The position numbers and the translations under genes were made by a program. Positions 44,915-55,949 of a stretch of DNA of 64,000 nucleotides are shown piece by piece (position 1 is the first letter of the stretch; each line of letters begins with the position of its first letter). Source of the stretch: Echria macrotheca (Eukaryota; Ascomycota; Sordariomycetes; Sordariales; Schizotheciaceae). The stretch spans positions 1,240,001 to 1,304,000 of the forward strand of contig MU839832.1 in NCBI GenBank assembly GCA_030411725.1, in the 5' to 3' direction. Below the pieces are notes generated by a model, which did not search any database, was not told the DNA's origin, and saw only the letters and a list, made by a program, of their open reading frames with translations.

Positions 44915-47900
44915 ATGGATCACGTCCAACGCCCTGCCGATGGTTACGATCACATTGTGGTGCCATACGTCGCCGGTCCACCCTACGACTCCCTCGACTT
45001 CGACACCTTTCCCGATCGTCTTGGTTTCCCCCCATTCAATGAAGACTCCGCTTGGAAAGGACTTGATCCGGGTACAATATCCCGTCTTGTACAGTCTTGG
45101 CTATATTTCGGTCTCATCGGCGCCTTTCTCCGCCATGATGTCGACCTTGCCGAGTTCGTGCGAGAGGACACCGAACCAAAGGATGGACCAATCCGGCGAC
45201 TGGTATCATCCAAAACTCTCGAACCTCATCTGGACAAGTGGCTTGCGGCGGGAGAGGACATCGAAGAGGAGCGACTGCAGGCTTTGCTAGAGACCAGCGC
45301 TTCAGCATACTGCCACTTCTCATCTCTCTCACAGTCCTCGGCGTCGCCATTGCCGGAAATCCTTCTCTCTGTCAGTATCTTGATAACCACGCTGGCCGAG
45401 ACTGCCAATCGCCGCGCTACTGCTCTGAAGCGCTGGCCGCTATTCGAATTGCCGCTGTTGCCACCCGTCGACACGTCCAACCTCGATCCGGCTGCACGTC
45501 TCTTGGAACGAGAACTCATCAGCGCCGGGTGGTGCCCCTTCAAAGTGCAGCAGATCCTTTCAGACTACTCCTTCATGACGACCTACTACGTGAGTCGGCT
45601 TCGTGACCCCATGGCGCCGCATATCTCGCACGCAGCATGCACCAAGGACCGATGCATCGGGAACAACGTAGACATGGCCAACTATTCAACCAGACACACA
45701 CCGACATCATGTCAATGTTCTCACGTTTCGATTCCGGATAAAAAGATGCGGTCGATTATTGCTAGCGGCGGAATCCCCATCGTTCGCGTCAAGGTCTCGA
45801 GGAACGGGGGCTTGGCAATTCAAGTCAAAGCAGCCTCTCACCAGTCTCGATACATTGCAATTTCACATGTTTGGTCCGACGGCCTTGGAAACCCGCATGC
45901 GAATTCGTTGCCAACGTGTCAACTGAAACGGCTGCGCGGTTCCGTCAAGTCACTTGTGCCTCCGATCTTTGACCTCGCGCAGGGTTTCCTGAGCATTCCC
46001 CAGCTCAACGTCTCCTTTGATGCAAAGAAGATGGCTATCTCTTGGGGTTCCACGGAGTGGTTCTGGCTCGACACTCTTTGCATACCGGTCGGCGCGGATG
46101 AGGAGTCGCGGCTGCTGAAATCCAAGGCTATCAACCAGATGGCCGCCATCTACGCGGCTGCTCACCAGGTCTTGGTTCTCGACTCAGTCATGCAAGCCTT
46201 CACCGTCGCTGGACGAGACCTTTGTCACATTGCCGCACAAATGACGGCGCTGGCATGGCTTGGACGTTGCTGGACATACCAGGAGGGCGCGTTGGCCTTG
46301 GCCCTTCAGGTGCAATGTGCCGACTGCTCTTTCGACCCGGCCATGCTAAATTACGACAGCGACTTCTCCAAAGAAGACAGTTACGTTCTCTTGCCCGGAA
46401 CCACTTCCACGACAAGTTTTTGGGATCGGGCATCCCGTGCCGCGTCCCTTGGCCTCAAGCTAGGCATCAAAGGCATGTTGGTGGGAATCAGAAGCCTGTT
46501 GGGAATGCCGGTATCGAAGCCACAAAAGGCGGAAGCCGTTCTGTTCAGGCACATCTACTATCAGCTTCACGACGAAGTTTACAGAGAGATGTGCGCTGAT
46601 CGGCGGCAGTCCTTCTCGCTCTCCGGCGATACCATGAAGGATTTCATTCTTTGCTGGAACTCCCTCGCCAGGCGGACAACGACCATGGCTGGAGACATTC
46701 ATGTCATCCTTGCTAATCTCCTGCGGTTGAACGCCTTTTCGATCTTGGCTATGTCTAGCCAAGAGGAGCGGATGCGGGCTATTCTGTGGAGTCTCCCGGG
46801 CATCCCCCTGTCGTTGCTGTTTAACCCGTCCAAAGAGCGTGTTCGCCCGGCCGAACACCATGGCAACAGGTGGATGCCGCTGTGGCCCGACATGCACACC
46901 CTAGACGAATCCCCAATTCTGGATATTGGAGATGATGCCTTGATACTGAAGGATTGCGACTACATGCCCCATATCCTGGTGTTTGACGGCGTCATCTCCA
47001 AAACAGCGGAGATTCTGGTACATGTTTCCGGCGGGGACGAGGATGCATGGTACCGGGTACTTCTTCGCCGGCAAGCCGATGACCAGTTTGAACTCGGCGG
47101 TTTCAAAAACACGGCGCTGCTCTTCCAGTTAAGGACAGCCGAGCCGGGCCCCTTCCCGATGCAGGCAGCCTGTCTTCAGCTCAGCGACATCCAAGAAACC
47201 CGACCGAAAACCGACTCCCCGAGTAGCAGCAGTCACGGCAGTGCACTGGATCTCAAAGCCACCTATGACTGTCCCGCAACAGCGAGGTATGTTGGTCACG
47301 TTGTACCCTTGGGATATGCCACATTGCCTCGGTATGAGGCAAAGGCCATGAACAGTTATACGCTTTCGATCAAGCATGGTAAGTCCATCACTAAACCTAA
47401 AGACCTTAGCTAACTCGAGGTTAGATGTAATAAACCAGTCTGCATTACCCCAGCGGCCGCAGAAAATCCCTTTCCTGGGTATGAGCATTGCTCTGATGAT
47501 TCTATGCAGCCCGTTCAACATGGTCCTTTGCGCAATGACAGCCATCGTCGTCTACCAAAATGTCACGCAGCATGCTGGGTGGCCGTCTTCAGTATACGTC
47601 ATGTCCTGTCTCGACATCGTTATGCACTCATACACATTTCTCGCCGCACTCTTTTTCGCGCCGCCGATAAATACGCTCCCGGCTGTGGTTGCCGGACTGA
47701 ATCTCAACATCCTTCCATTTCTCGTCGGTCTGGCTTATGCGGGTGTCAAAGCGGCCGAAATGCCACTGGCAGGTCTGGACAAGGTGGTTCTCGGTTTACT
47801 CATCGGCGGCCACCTGCCTCAGATCGTCATGGTTGCTCTGGGCAGGTGGGTGGTGAACGTGAGGATCTACAAGGCCTGGCTGGAGACATATGATCCGGAC

Positions 47901-48065
47901 TGGTCACCGGCCATGACGGACCCGATACTGACGGCCATCTTTGGCTTTGCCCAACTCCTACGGTCCTTCCTGGAAGTAAAACCGCCCAGTAGTGGTGCCG
48001 GGAGTTTCTCCGAAACCTCTGGCCGAGAAGCAGCACCTCATCTCGGACGGCAAATCTACAAGTGA
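44915..48065 (+). CDS. Large HET-domain protein with C-terminal membrane domain, 1034 aa
   Basis: Exons 44915-47378 and 47425-48065 (intron 47379-47424, GTAAGT ... CTAAC ... TTAG), phases agree. The HET region starts near residue 312: RYIAISHVWSDGLGNPHANS, WFWLDTLCIPVG, then GRCWTYQEGALALALQVQCA. It is the variant HET subclass with an N-terminal helical extension of about 300 residues. The second exon encodes about four hydrophobic segments (MSIALMILCSPFNMVLCAM, YTFLAALFFAPPINTLPAVV, LNLNILPFLVGLAYAG, KVVLGLLIGGHLPQIVMVAL), so the protein is probably membrane-anchored. HET proteins with a membrane tail are known from Sordariomycete genomes but none has a settled role to my knowledge. A non-self or death-signalling function is inferred from the domain only. 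Confidence 0.9.
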
Positions 48066-49156
48066 TCAAAACAGTCATCAAGCGGGGTATAGTGGTTGTA
48101 CATGGTTTACATGGTGAGTCTAACTTCTGTTTGGTTACTGAGCGTGTGGTGTTGACAATTGGGATATAGAGCCCCCATATTCTTCTCGATGACGGTTTTG
48201 CGACCAACGTAATACGCCATTGCCCACACCTGTCCAACCCCGAGACGGTTTATTACCAACATCTTATATGCATGCCTTGGCAATCGACAACAGCGGATTA
48301 TATTCTGTCCGAGACAGGGTGCGAACATAGGCCGACGAACGGGAGGAGCCATGACGGGTGACCGGGATGCTGGTTTCCCGTTCATTACGCTTCCCCGCGG
48401 CTATTAGCCAAGACACGTTGCCCGTGTCGATGCATGGCTACAATGGGTACGTAATCTCGTCCCGGCTGCTGCCGTCCTGCTCATCGGTAGGGTAGGAATC
48501 TCGTTGAGAACACCATAAGGTGTGGTTCAAGGGGAGCTTTCGCTCCAGGCTGCACGCCATTGACCCAAGGTCAATCACGTCAGCATACTGAATGCCACCC
48601 CTCCTGGCCTACTCTTTTCGTCCCGAGTAATTTCCCTCTCGTACCCTTCGTGCCGAGAAGTGGATCATCCGACGGTGGCATCGGGACGATGCAACGGTAC
48701 AGCTATAAGGGGTGGGCCGTCCGGCAAAATGCATCACCACTTTACCCGGCCCATTGTTTCTTGGGGAATTGGGGTAGTCTCCATTTTCCCCAGCATGTTC
48801 CCCAGCTCACGACTGGAAACTATACCCAGCCTAGACAAGGATCGGCTGGGTGAAATCGTCATGAGCATGGATCCAAGAACCCGGTGCGGCCCCAGGCCCC
48901 GAAGAGCCGCCTTCGCCTCTCGATCTGATTGATGGCGACCAGGAAGAGGATCGAAGAGACCGGAAATTACGACGCGAGAATCCGGGGCGACGGAGACGGG
49001 GTCGCATCGAGATTTGTCCAGAGTTATTCTCGGTGTGGCGACAAGCGGGCCAGTCGTAGTATTAGGGACACAAATAAAAGGACTTCCCCTCTCCTAGGCT
49101 GAGGGCGGCTTGAGGTTTGGTCCCCAGGCATCCCATACACTCGTTCTATCACCAAG
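48066..49156. other. Intergenic region 48066-49156
   Basis: Promoter region of the xylanase gene. An AAATAAAAGG TATA-like element lies at 49073-49082 and one GGCTAA (minus strand, about 48404-48409) resembles the XlnR/Xyr1 core, but it is about 750 bp from the start and single, so it is weak evidence. No gene is seen. Confidence 0.45.
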
Positions 49157-50382
49157 ATGCATCTCCCGTCGGTTGCTTCCCTCGTGCTCGCCGCCCTGCC
49201 GGCCGTCATGGCCGGCAAGAGCAAGGACTGCGACAGCAAAGGTCTCGACTACTACGCCAAGAAAGCCGGGCTCAAGTACTTCGGCTCGGCCACCGACTCG
49301 CCCGGTCAGCGGGAGCGCGCCGGCCTCGAGGCGGCCTACTCCCAGTATGACTACATCATGTGGAAGTCGGGCGAGTTTGGGCAGACGACACCGACCAACG
49401 GCGAGAAGGTAGCTATATCTTGATCGATTTTAGGGCTGGTGGCTGACAGAAGAAGTGGCTCTTTACCGAACCGGAGCAGGGCGTCTTCAACTTCACCGAG
49501 GGCGAGATCGTCACGTCGCTGGCCAAGAAGAACGGCCTGATCCTGCGGTGCCACGCGCTCGTGTGGCACAGCCAACTGGCGCCGTGGGTCGAGGCGACCA
49601 ACTGGACGGCCGACGCGCTGCGCGAGGTGATCGTCAGCCACATCACCAACGTGGCCGGACACTGGAAGGGCCAGTGCTACGCCTGGGACGTGGTTAACGA
49701 GGCGCTCAACGAGGACGGCACATACCGCGAGTCGCTCTTCTACCAGGTGCTGGGCGAGGAGTACATCAAGCTGGCCTTCGAGACGGCCGCCAAGGTCGAC
49801 CCGCACGCCAAGCTGTACTACAACGACTACAACCTCGAGAAGCCGAGCCCGAAGACCGAGGGCGCTGCGCGCATCGTCAAGATGCTGCGCGACGCCGGCC
49901 TCAAGATTGACGGTGTTGGGCTCCAGGCCCATCTGACGGCCGAGGGCCATCCGACGCTCGACCAGCACATCGACGCCATCGCCGGTTTTACCAAGCTGGG
50001 TGTCGAGGTTGCCCTGACTGAGCTGGACATCCGTCTGCAGCTGCCGGCCAACGAGACCAACCTCGCGCAGCAGAAGGAGGGATACAAGAACGTGAGTTTT
50101 TTGTTGTCTTGTGTGTTAGCAGAATACTGACGGGAACAGATTGTCGGAGCCTGTGTCCAGGTCGAGGGCTGCATCGGCGTTACGCTCTGGGATTTCTATG
50201 ATCCCTTCAGCTGGGTGCCGGCTGTGTTCCCCGGCGAGGGCGCCGCTGGCCTGTGGTTTGAGGACTTCTCCAAGCATCCGGCGTATGACGGAATTGTTGA
50301 GGCGCTTACCAACAAGACCATTCCCGAGGGCAAGGGTAAAGGCAAGGGAAAGGGAAAGCGGAGGAGTGCGTACATTGCTTAG
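49157..50382 (+). CDS. GH10 endo-1,4-beta-xylanase, secreted, about 376 aa
   Basis: Three exons: 49157-49408, about 49456-50091, 50140-50382. A signal peptide ([19 protein letters not shown]) precedes a single GH10 barrel. It hydrolyses internal bonds of xylan outside the cell. Catalytic residues are visible: acid/base Glu in [11 protein letters not shown] (about 166) and nucleophile Glu in [10 protein letters not shown] (about 273), plus [15 protein letters not shown] and the C-terminal [11 protein letters not shown]. The acceptor of intron 1 is ambiguous: 49450, 49453 or 49456 all keep frame; I took 49456 because it rebuilds the expected N-x-x-K-W, as NGEKW. No CBM1 is present; the protein ends in a Gly/Lys-rich basic tail that could aid binding. 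Carbon-catabolite and xylan control is likely by analogy. Confidence 0.95.
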
Positions 50383-50810
50383 GGGTCTTTTTACACGACT
50401 AATTTAATTGTAACTGGAACAAAAGCTGTCATTTTTATCCCTTGATGGATTTGATTTGTTCAGTGTCTGTGGCTTGTCCTGAGCCTACCCCTGAGACGAG
50501 CAAGCAAGAAAGGGGTGATCATTTTTATCAGATCTTTTCAATGATACGGTCTTTTTGTCAAATGCCACCAAAACAACTACCGTACTGACAGAATTTCCCG
50601 GTCGCCATGCCGCTATTACCCGCAGCCTCTTGTCCCGGCGAGTTGCCCTGCGGAGCTGCCATATGCTGTCATATATCCGGAACTAATACGCGATGCAGAC
50701 GACGAGAACAGGCGGGGATAGGTCCAGCTTTCATATATCCCCATGTGCCTGCTTCCTGGCCTAGACCATTTTCTAGTAGGTGGATAGTTCCTGCGTCAAT
50801 CCCGAGCGCG
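50383..50810. other. Intergenic region 50383-50810
   Basis: 3' end of the xylanase gene and promoter of the next secreted gene; nothing specific recognised. Confidence 0.5.
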
Positions 50811-52046
50811 ATGCTTCTCCGAGTCTTTCTGGGGACAGCCCTTCTGGCAGGGGCACTGTCCCACCCCCTGTCGACCCCCAACATTCAAGTACGACAAACT
50901 GATGACGATGTACACTACTACGACGAAGCATGTAACATTGGGTACTGCTCTATCTACGGAGCGTAAGTTTCTCTCTCTGGCACCGAATATCACCACTGAT
51001 CTGGAGGAAGTACCATTGGCGGCTGGGGAGGCAACTACACCAACGTGACGACGCTTGAACAACTTACTACCGCCGTGACGGGATCCGAAAGCATCGTAGT
51101 GGTAGTCCAGGGCGCCATCACAGGCAACGCAACGATCCAAGTCGGCTCGAGCAAGAGCATCATCGGATCGCCGGGGAGCTGTATTCCTCCCCCTCCCTCC
51201 TATTCCCACATACACACTAACAAATTCATCTCAACAGCACTATCCGGTCTCAATCTCTCCCTCAACGGCAGCCGAAACATAATCTTCCGCAACCTAAACA
51301 TCACCGCCCCAGTACCGATAACAATCCAGTCCGGCCGAAGCATCTGGATCGACCACTGCTCTTTGTCCTCGTCGTCCTCCTCCTCCATAAACACATTACT
51401 ATCCATCACAGCAGGAAGCGACTACCTCACCATCTCCAACAACATATTCTCATCTCCTTCTCATCAAACCTCCCCACCACGGTCCAACGCCGTTCAAATC
51501 GGAAATCCCACCGGTCCCGCCGTTGAACCAACTGAGAAACCCCACATCACCTTAATCGGCAACGTCTTTTTCGGTGTAAACACGGGTATAACCATCACAA
51601 CAGGCACAACCCACATCCTCAACTCGTTGTTTCAACATTCGGCGACCGGAGTAAACGCAATCTCCTCGGCGGCGGCGGGTGGGGCAGCAGGAGGAGAAGG
51701 AGAAGGAGAAGGAGGAGGAGTTGCAGGGGGTGTCCTCGTCGAATCGACAATCTTCGAGGATGTAAGCCAGCCGCTTGTGGTGACGAACTCGAACGGGACG
51801 ACTACTACGACTGCTGGTGGTGGACGAGTCTCTATCGGACAGAATGTGACCACAACAAAGAATGGGGGAGGGAATGTGACTACTAGTACTTTACCGCCGA
51901 GGCTCGGGGATCTGTCGGGGGATAATCTGCCGTATCCTTATGATGATTATGTGCTGGATTTGGAGGGGGTGAGGCGGGAAGGGAAATTGGCCGGGCCGAC
52001 GTTGAGGTTCGCTCCTGCTGCCGCTGCTGGTTTGGGGCGGCGTTGA
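50811..52046 (+). CDS. Pectate/pectin lyase-like (PL1) secreted protein with degenerate active site, 376 aa
   Basis: Exons 50811-50962, 51011-51180, 51238-52046; the start at 50811 opens a signal peptide (MLLRVFLGTALLAGALS). The parallel beta-helix hallmarks are plain: SIIGSPGS, GSRNIIFRNLNI, SIWIDHCSL, SDYLTISNNIF, HITLIGNVFF. Expected catalytic features are missing. The Asp pair of the calcium site (usual DGLxD) reads INTLLS; and the segment where active PL1 enzymes carry the two arginines (R-x-P-x-x-R-F-G) reads NTGITITTGTTHILN, with no Arg. A Gly/Glu low-complexity insert follows (about 51670-51725). I infer a PL1-fold protein without lyase activity, perhaps binding pectin or remodelled for another role. 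The second intron is 57 bp, in frame and stop-free, so intron retention would still be translated. Confidence 0.85.
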
Positions 52047-52540
52047 TGGGGCGGCGGAGGAGGGGAGGTAGATGTTTGTGCTGTCTTCAGATAATCACAT
52101 GCATACCTACCTAGCTTTGTCGTGATGAGTCAGGCAGGAGGTTGGGTTTGCCGCGAGTGTTGACTTTAGTAGCACCTTTTTACGCTAAATCGGCAACTTG
52201 GAATGCATAATCTTGTCCGGTGTCCGATACTAATACCTACCTCAACTACTTTATCCATTAGCGCGTGGGGAGCTCTAGTTTGCTGCGACATTCCGTCCCA
52301 ACAGTGGTCTTCTGCCATCAGAAATTGATGGGGGTGTGTGGGTGAACTCATCCATAGATCTATCTGAGCTATGGTGGTGATGATGATGAGAAGGTGGAAA
52401 AGGCTGGAAGGTCCAGGATGGAAGATATGATGGTGTGGGGCCTAAGGCACCCACCCCACAACAGAAATAGTATCGTCCCAAGGTGCCGTGTATCACTAGG
52501 CCTCTTGGCTACCTTACCTACTGCAACAGCCATGCGCATC

Positions 52541-52600
52541 ATGTGCAAGGAAAGTGAAGCATGGGTAAGGAAAGCAAAGCATGGGCAAGGAAAGTAAAGC
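52541..52600 (+). repeat. Tandem repeat, 3 x 20 bp, abutting a TATA box
   Basis: Three units of consensus ATGGGCAAGGAAAGYRAAGC fill 52541-52560, 52561-52580 and 52581-52600 with 2-4 differences per unit, then ATAAATAG follows at once. A promoter-proximal tandem of this kind may be a set of binding sites. Confidence 0.8.
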
Positions 52601-52608
52601 ATAAATAG
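52601..52608 (+). promoter_or_regulatory. TATA-like box for the 334-aa protein gene
   Basis: ATAAATAG directly follows the third 20-bp repeat, 80 bp before the ATG at 52688. Confidence 0.5.
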
Positions 52609-52687
52609 TTGCACCTTGCTCGTCCTCCTCCAACTTTTTTCTTTCATCCCTCAAACACATTCCAACGCCTACCTCCAAGTGCACAGC

Positions 52688-53692
52688 ATGTCCGCCCAAG
52701 ACGAATCATTGGTTTCACAGACGGACCCGGAGACAGAGCTCATTCCGGAGATCATGCCGACAACCTACGAAGAGGTACGAGCACACTTCCTCGCCTTCCT
52801 GCGATTCGCAATTCGTCAGCTCTCGATCCAATGCAAAGACAAAAACCACCCGTTGTTCCCCAAAACAACTCACGACAAACTCGACAAGGCAGCGCAAATC
52901 CGAGATCTGCACCGCCTACTCGCCATCGGCCGGGAGTTTCGACTGCGGCGTTTAGGGCCGAACTCTCTCCGGGGGTTTCTGACAGCCAACGGATACAATT
53001 ACACGAAACGCTCCTTCGAAGGCTACTTGAGAGAAATAACCAGTCTATACCGTGACGCTCTGCACCACCTAGTCAATAACTGGCCCCACGTAGCCGGCAT
53101 GTTCGTGCCCAGCGAGGCAGTACCGACCGCACCTGCAGGAGCCGCGGATATGCGTCGCCGCGGTGTCTGCACTATCTTTGACATGAAGAGGGTTCGGGAC
53201 TGGCTAGCGTGGGCGTGCCTGATGTTCCCCTTGACGGCACCGCCACATGGGTTCAAGTTTCCCTACGAAGCGGAACTAGTATCGTTCGTCCGTGGCTTCA
53301 TGAACACGATTATCCATGCCCCCCTGACGCGCGACGCACTGGTCGACATCTTTGGCGGTGAACCGCCCGGGGCAGAGGGCGGCGCCAACAAGGCAGACGA
53401 CCATCATCACAACGGCTCGGATGCAGACCCCGAGCCGGAGCCCGACGACAACGAGGCATTTGCCCAATATCTCCCCGAAGCCCTCGCCCAGGGTGACTAC
53501 CTGATTCCCTACGACTGGCGTATTCTTCTCACAGCGGCCGTCCGAACGGATGTTCTCCCCATTTTCTCGCTATCGTTTCTGTGGCCGTCACCCTTTGGCA
53601 GGTGGAGAAATGCTCTCCTGGGGGCGGGCATTCGGGAGTATCTGAGGGAGAGACGGCGGGAAGACCTAGAAGGCATACAGGACTGTGTCTAG
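52688..53692 (+). CDS. Hypothetical protein of unknown function, 334 aa
   Basis: Single exon, starting at ATG 52688 (MSAQDES); the frame runs further upstream but without an ATG. No signal peptide or clear membrane segment. The sequence looks globular and mostly helical (YEEVRAHFLAFLRFAIRQLS, LRGFLTANGYNYTKRSFEGY), with an acidic His/Asp/Glu-rich linker (DDHHHNGSDADPEPEPDDNE) before a C-terminal helical part. Two Trp-rich spots (DWLAWACLMFPL, LSFLWPSPFGRWR). I do not recognise the family; the amphipathic N-terminal half is weakly like fungal genes of unknown function annotated near HET loci, an impression only. Confidence 0.7.
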   Translation: MSAQDESLVSQTDPETELIPEIMPTTYEEVRAHFLAFLRFAIRQLSIQCKDKNHPLFPKTTHDKLDKAAQIRDLHRLLAIGREFRLRRLGPNSLRGFLTANGYNYTKRSFEGYLREITSLYRDALHHLVNNWPHVAGMFVPSEAVPTAPAGAADMRRRGVCTIFDMKRVRDWLAWACLMFPLTAPPHGFKFPYEAELVSFVRGFMNTIIHAPLTRDALVDIFGGEPPGAEGGANKADDHHHNGSDADPEPEPDDNEAFAQYLPEALAQGDYLIPYDWRILLTAAVRTDVLPIFSLSFLWPSPFGRWRNALLGAGIREYLRERRREDLEGIQDCV

Positions 53693-54605
53693 AATAGAAG
53701 ATGGGAGGACCCCACTGTGTCGAGTTATGTTGCATTTCTCTAGGGACCTGTACCTATGCAAGGTCGGCTAGAGGAATCCAAAACTCCGAGACCAGGTCTT
53801 GGTGATGGAGAATGTGAGGCGCGGCTACCTACCGATCGGAGCCCGTGCAAGTTGGGATTTTTTTCCGGGTGCTGTGGAGTCTAGTTTGTATACGGCAATA
53901 GTTAGGTTGTTATTGCTTTAGAAGAAAATAAACCATTCCCCCCTGGTTCGAGTGCTCTCTGGAAATAGATGTGAGCGTGTCAACGGCTGGTCAACGGCTG
54001 GCAGTCCCCGGACAATCGTTGTTGCCGGCTGGCCAGCCAGGCGACTATACCTTCCTCCAACGGCCTTCGCGAACTCGGTCACTTCGTTCAATCTTGCAAC
54101 CTTTGCAAAAGGCCTGGATGCAGCCAGCCGTCGCAACACCAAGGCAACCAGCCGACCCCCTTCAATCAGGTAAGCAACCCTTCAAAGTCAAATGGCTAAC
54201 TTGTTCACGCGCAGTCAAACCTTTTCGCACGCGATCGAGTGCCTTCTAGAGAAATAAACAACGCCATTGGATACCTGCGGCTTGCTCAAAGCGGGATGAT
54301 TTGGCGCCCAGTGATACCGACAGCTTGACACCCAATTGGGAACTCTCCCATTCGATTTGACGCAGGAGTTGTCCGCAAATGTGCATCGGGGCTGTGCATC
54401 GGGACATTGGCTGGCTGGCTGGCTGCCTAGGTGCCTTACCTCTTGACCGGGCTCCGCTGCCTCGATGTCTCGAGCCGATCTCCAACTTCCTCACTCCTGC
54501 TACCAGACTCCAGCAGGAGGAGCCTCCGCGCGCCAGCATTTGACCGCAACGCCTCCTTTCTCCTTTTTGAAATATTTATACCGTTATCTACCTTAGTTTT
54601 GTCAA
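53693..54605. other. Intergenic region 53693-54605
   Basis: No gene supported. A (GGCT)4 microsatellite lies at 54409-54424. Confidence 0.5.
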
Positions 54606-55949
54606 ATGTCCATCACAAGAACTCCGTTGCACTTTCTCGCCCCCCACCTCCTCCCCCTCGTCCTCCTCATCGCAGGCCGAACAGTACTCGCCTACACCGT
54701 TTTCGAGCCCGAATGCACGCAGCCAAAGGAACCCGTCAACTTCGTGTCGACGCCACACTCGCGCGGCACGCTGGAAATCCTCTGGAGCTCTCTGTTCACC
54801 ATCTTCGCCTGCACCTGGACCATCCAGCATCCCAACGTGCCGGAGCAGCGCGACGGGCGCTATCCCGGATGGAAAGGTGATGTTCGCTGGGGGCTGTACC
54901 GCACGTTCCAGTCGCTCAAGCTCGCCGTGGCCACGATACTGGCGCCCGAGATTGTAATCTTCATCGCCTGGTACGACTTGGCCACGGCGCGGGCCATCTG
55001 CCGAGAGCTCGACAGGTTCGTTCGCGAGGACGGCGTCCCCTGGTCCCCTGCGCATGGCCACTACGCCGTCATGGGCGGATTTGTCCTGCGCGTCAAGAAG
55101 AAGGACGATTCCGGACCCGGACGGCCGTACCATCTCACCGGCCCGGACCTTGTGTATCTCCGGGGCGCCGGACATCTCGATCGGCTCCCGCACATAACAC
55201 TGGAAGAACTCGGGGACAAGTCAAAAAGCGACCCGGTCTTGAAAGCCCTCGCGCTCGGGCAGATCGTCTGGTCCGTCGCGCAGATCGTGGTGCGGGCTCT
55301 CCACCACCTGTCCATCTCGCTGCTGGAGCTCAGCGTTTTTGCCTTTGCCGCCTGCGCTGTCGTCGTGTACGTTTTGTACTGGAACAAGCCGAAGCAGGTC
55401 AACACCGCCACCACGGTCCATGTATACCAAGATGAGATTCCCGCAGCGGTGCTCCATAGATTCCAGCCTGCCTCGAGCATTGTATGGAGGACTTTCATCG
55501 GGTCATCCGCTCACCGCCGCGCCACGAAGTTCAGGGGCCAGCCCATTGGCACTCTGAGTTACTCGGAACATTACGAGTCGCGCAGCACTACACTCATGCT
55601 GCTTCTTCTGGGGACTGTGCTCTTCGGCGGCATCCATGTCGCCGGTTGGAATTTTTCTTTTCCCACTCCGCAAGAGCGCATTCTTTGGCGCTGTGCGAGC
55701 GTTTACACGACCGCGGTCTTTCTGCTTGTTTTGCTGGCAGAGATAGTGGAACACTATGTACTCGAGTGCTTGGGCGTCCAAGTACTTGAGGGGATTAGGG
55801 GGTTCGACTACATAAGCACCTCCATACTAGTGGTGATTTATATCCTCGCGCGGCTTGTCATTTTGGTTGAGACATTCCGGACTCTGGGGTATCTTCCCTC
55901 CGACGCTTTTGTTTCCACGTCGGTAGCCAGTATTCCTCACTTTTCCTAG
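54606..55949 (+). CDS. Multi-pass membrane protein of unknown function, 447 aa
   Basis: Single exon. Hydrophobic segments: an N-terminal one that may be a signal anchor (LLPLVLLIAGRTVLAY), ILWSSLFTIFACTWTI, LAPEIVIFIAWYDLA, then after a loop LSVFAFAACAVVVYVLYW, TLMLLLLGTVLFGGIHVAGW, YTTAVFLLVLLAEIVEHYV and a last ILVVIYILARLVILVETF. The motif TWTIQHPNVP with the following LAPEIV pattern recurs in a family of fungal membrane proteins that I know only as hypothetical. It is an ER or plasma membrane protein by topology; function unknown. Flanking genes give no hint. Confidence 0.85.
   Translation: MSITRTPLHFLAPHLLPLVLLIAGRTVLAYTVFEPECTQPKEPVNFVSTPHSRGTLEILWSSLFTIFACTWTIQHPNVPEQRDGRYPGWKGDVRWGLYRTFQSLKLAVATILAPEIVIFIAWYDLATARAICRELDRFVREDGVPWSPAHGHYAVMGGFVLRVKKKDDSGPGRPYHLTGPDLVYLRGAGHLDRLPHITLEELGDKSKSDPVLKALALGQIVWSVAQIVVRALHHLSISLLELSVFAFAACAVVVYVLYWNKPKQVNTATTVHVYQDEIPAAVLHRFQPASSIVWRTFIGSSAHRRATKFRGQPIGTLSYSEHYESRSTTLMLLLLGTVLFGGIHVAGWNFSFPTPQERILWRCASVYTTAVFLLVLLAEIVEHYVLECLGVQVLEGIRGFDYISTSILVVIYILARLVILVETFRTLGYLPSDAFVSTSVASIPHFS

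Larger units (their letters stand above)
52047..52687. other. Intergenic region 52047-52687
   Basis: Apart from the tandem repeat and TATA element listed separately, nothing recognised. Confidence 0.45.

Noticed and set aside
48404..48409. XlnR/Xyr1-type GGCTAA site upstream of the xylanase
   Set aside because: It is a single, short, distant match expected often by chance; reported only as a weak note.
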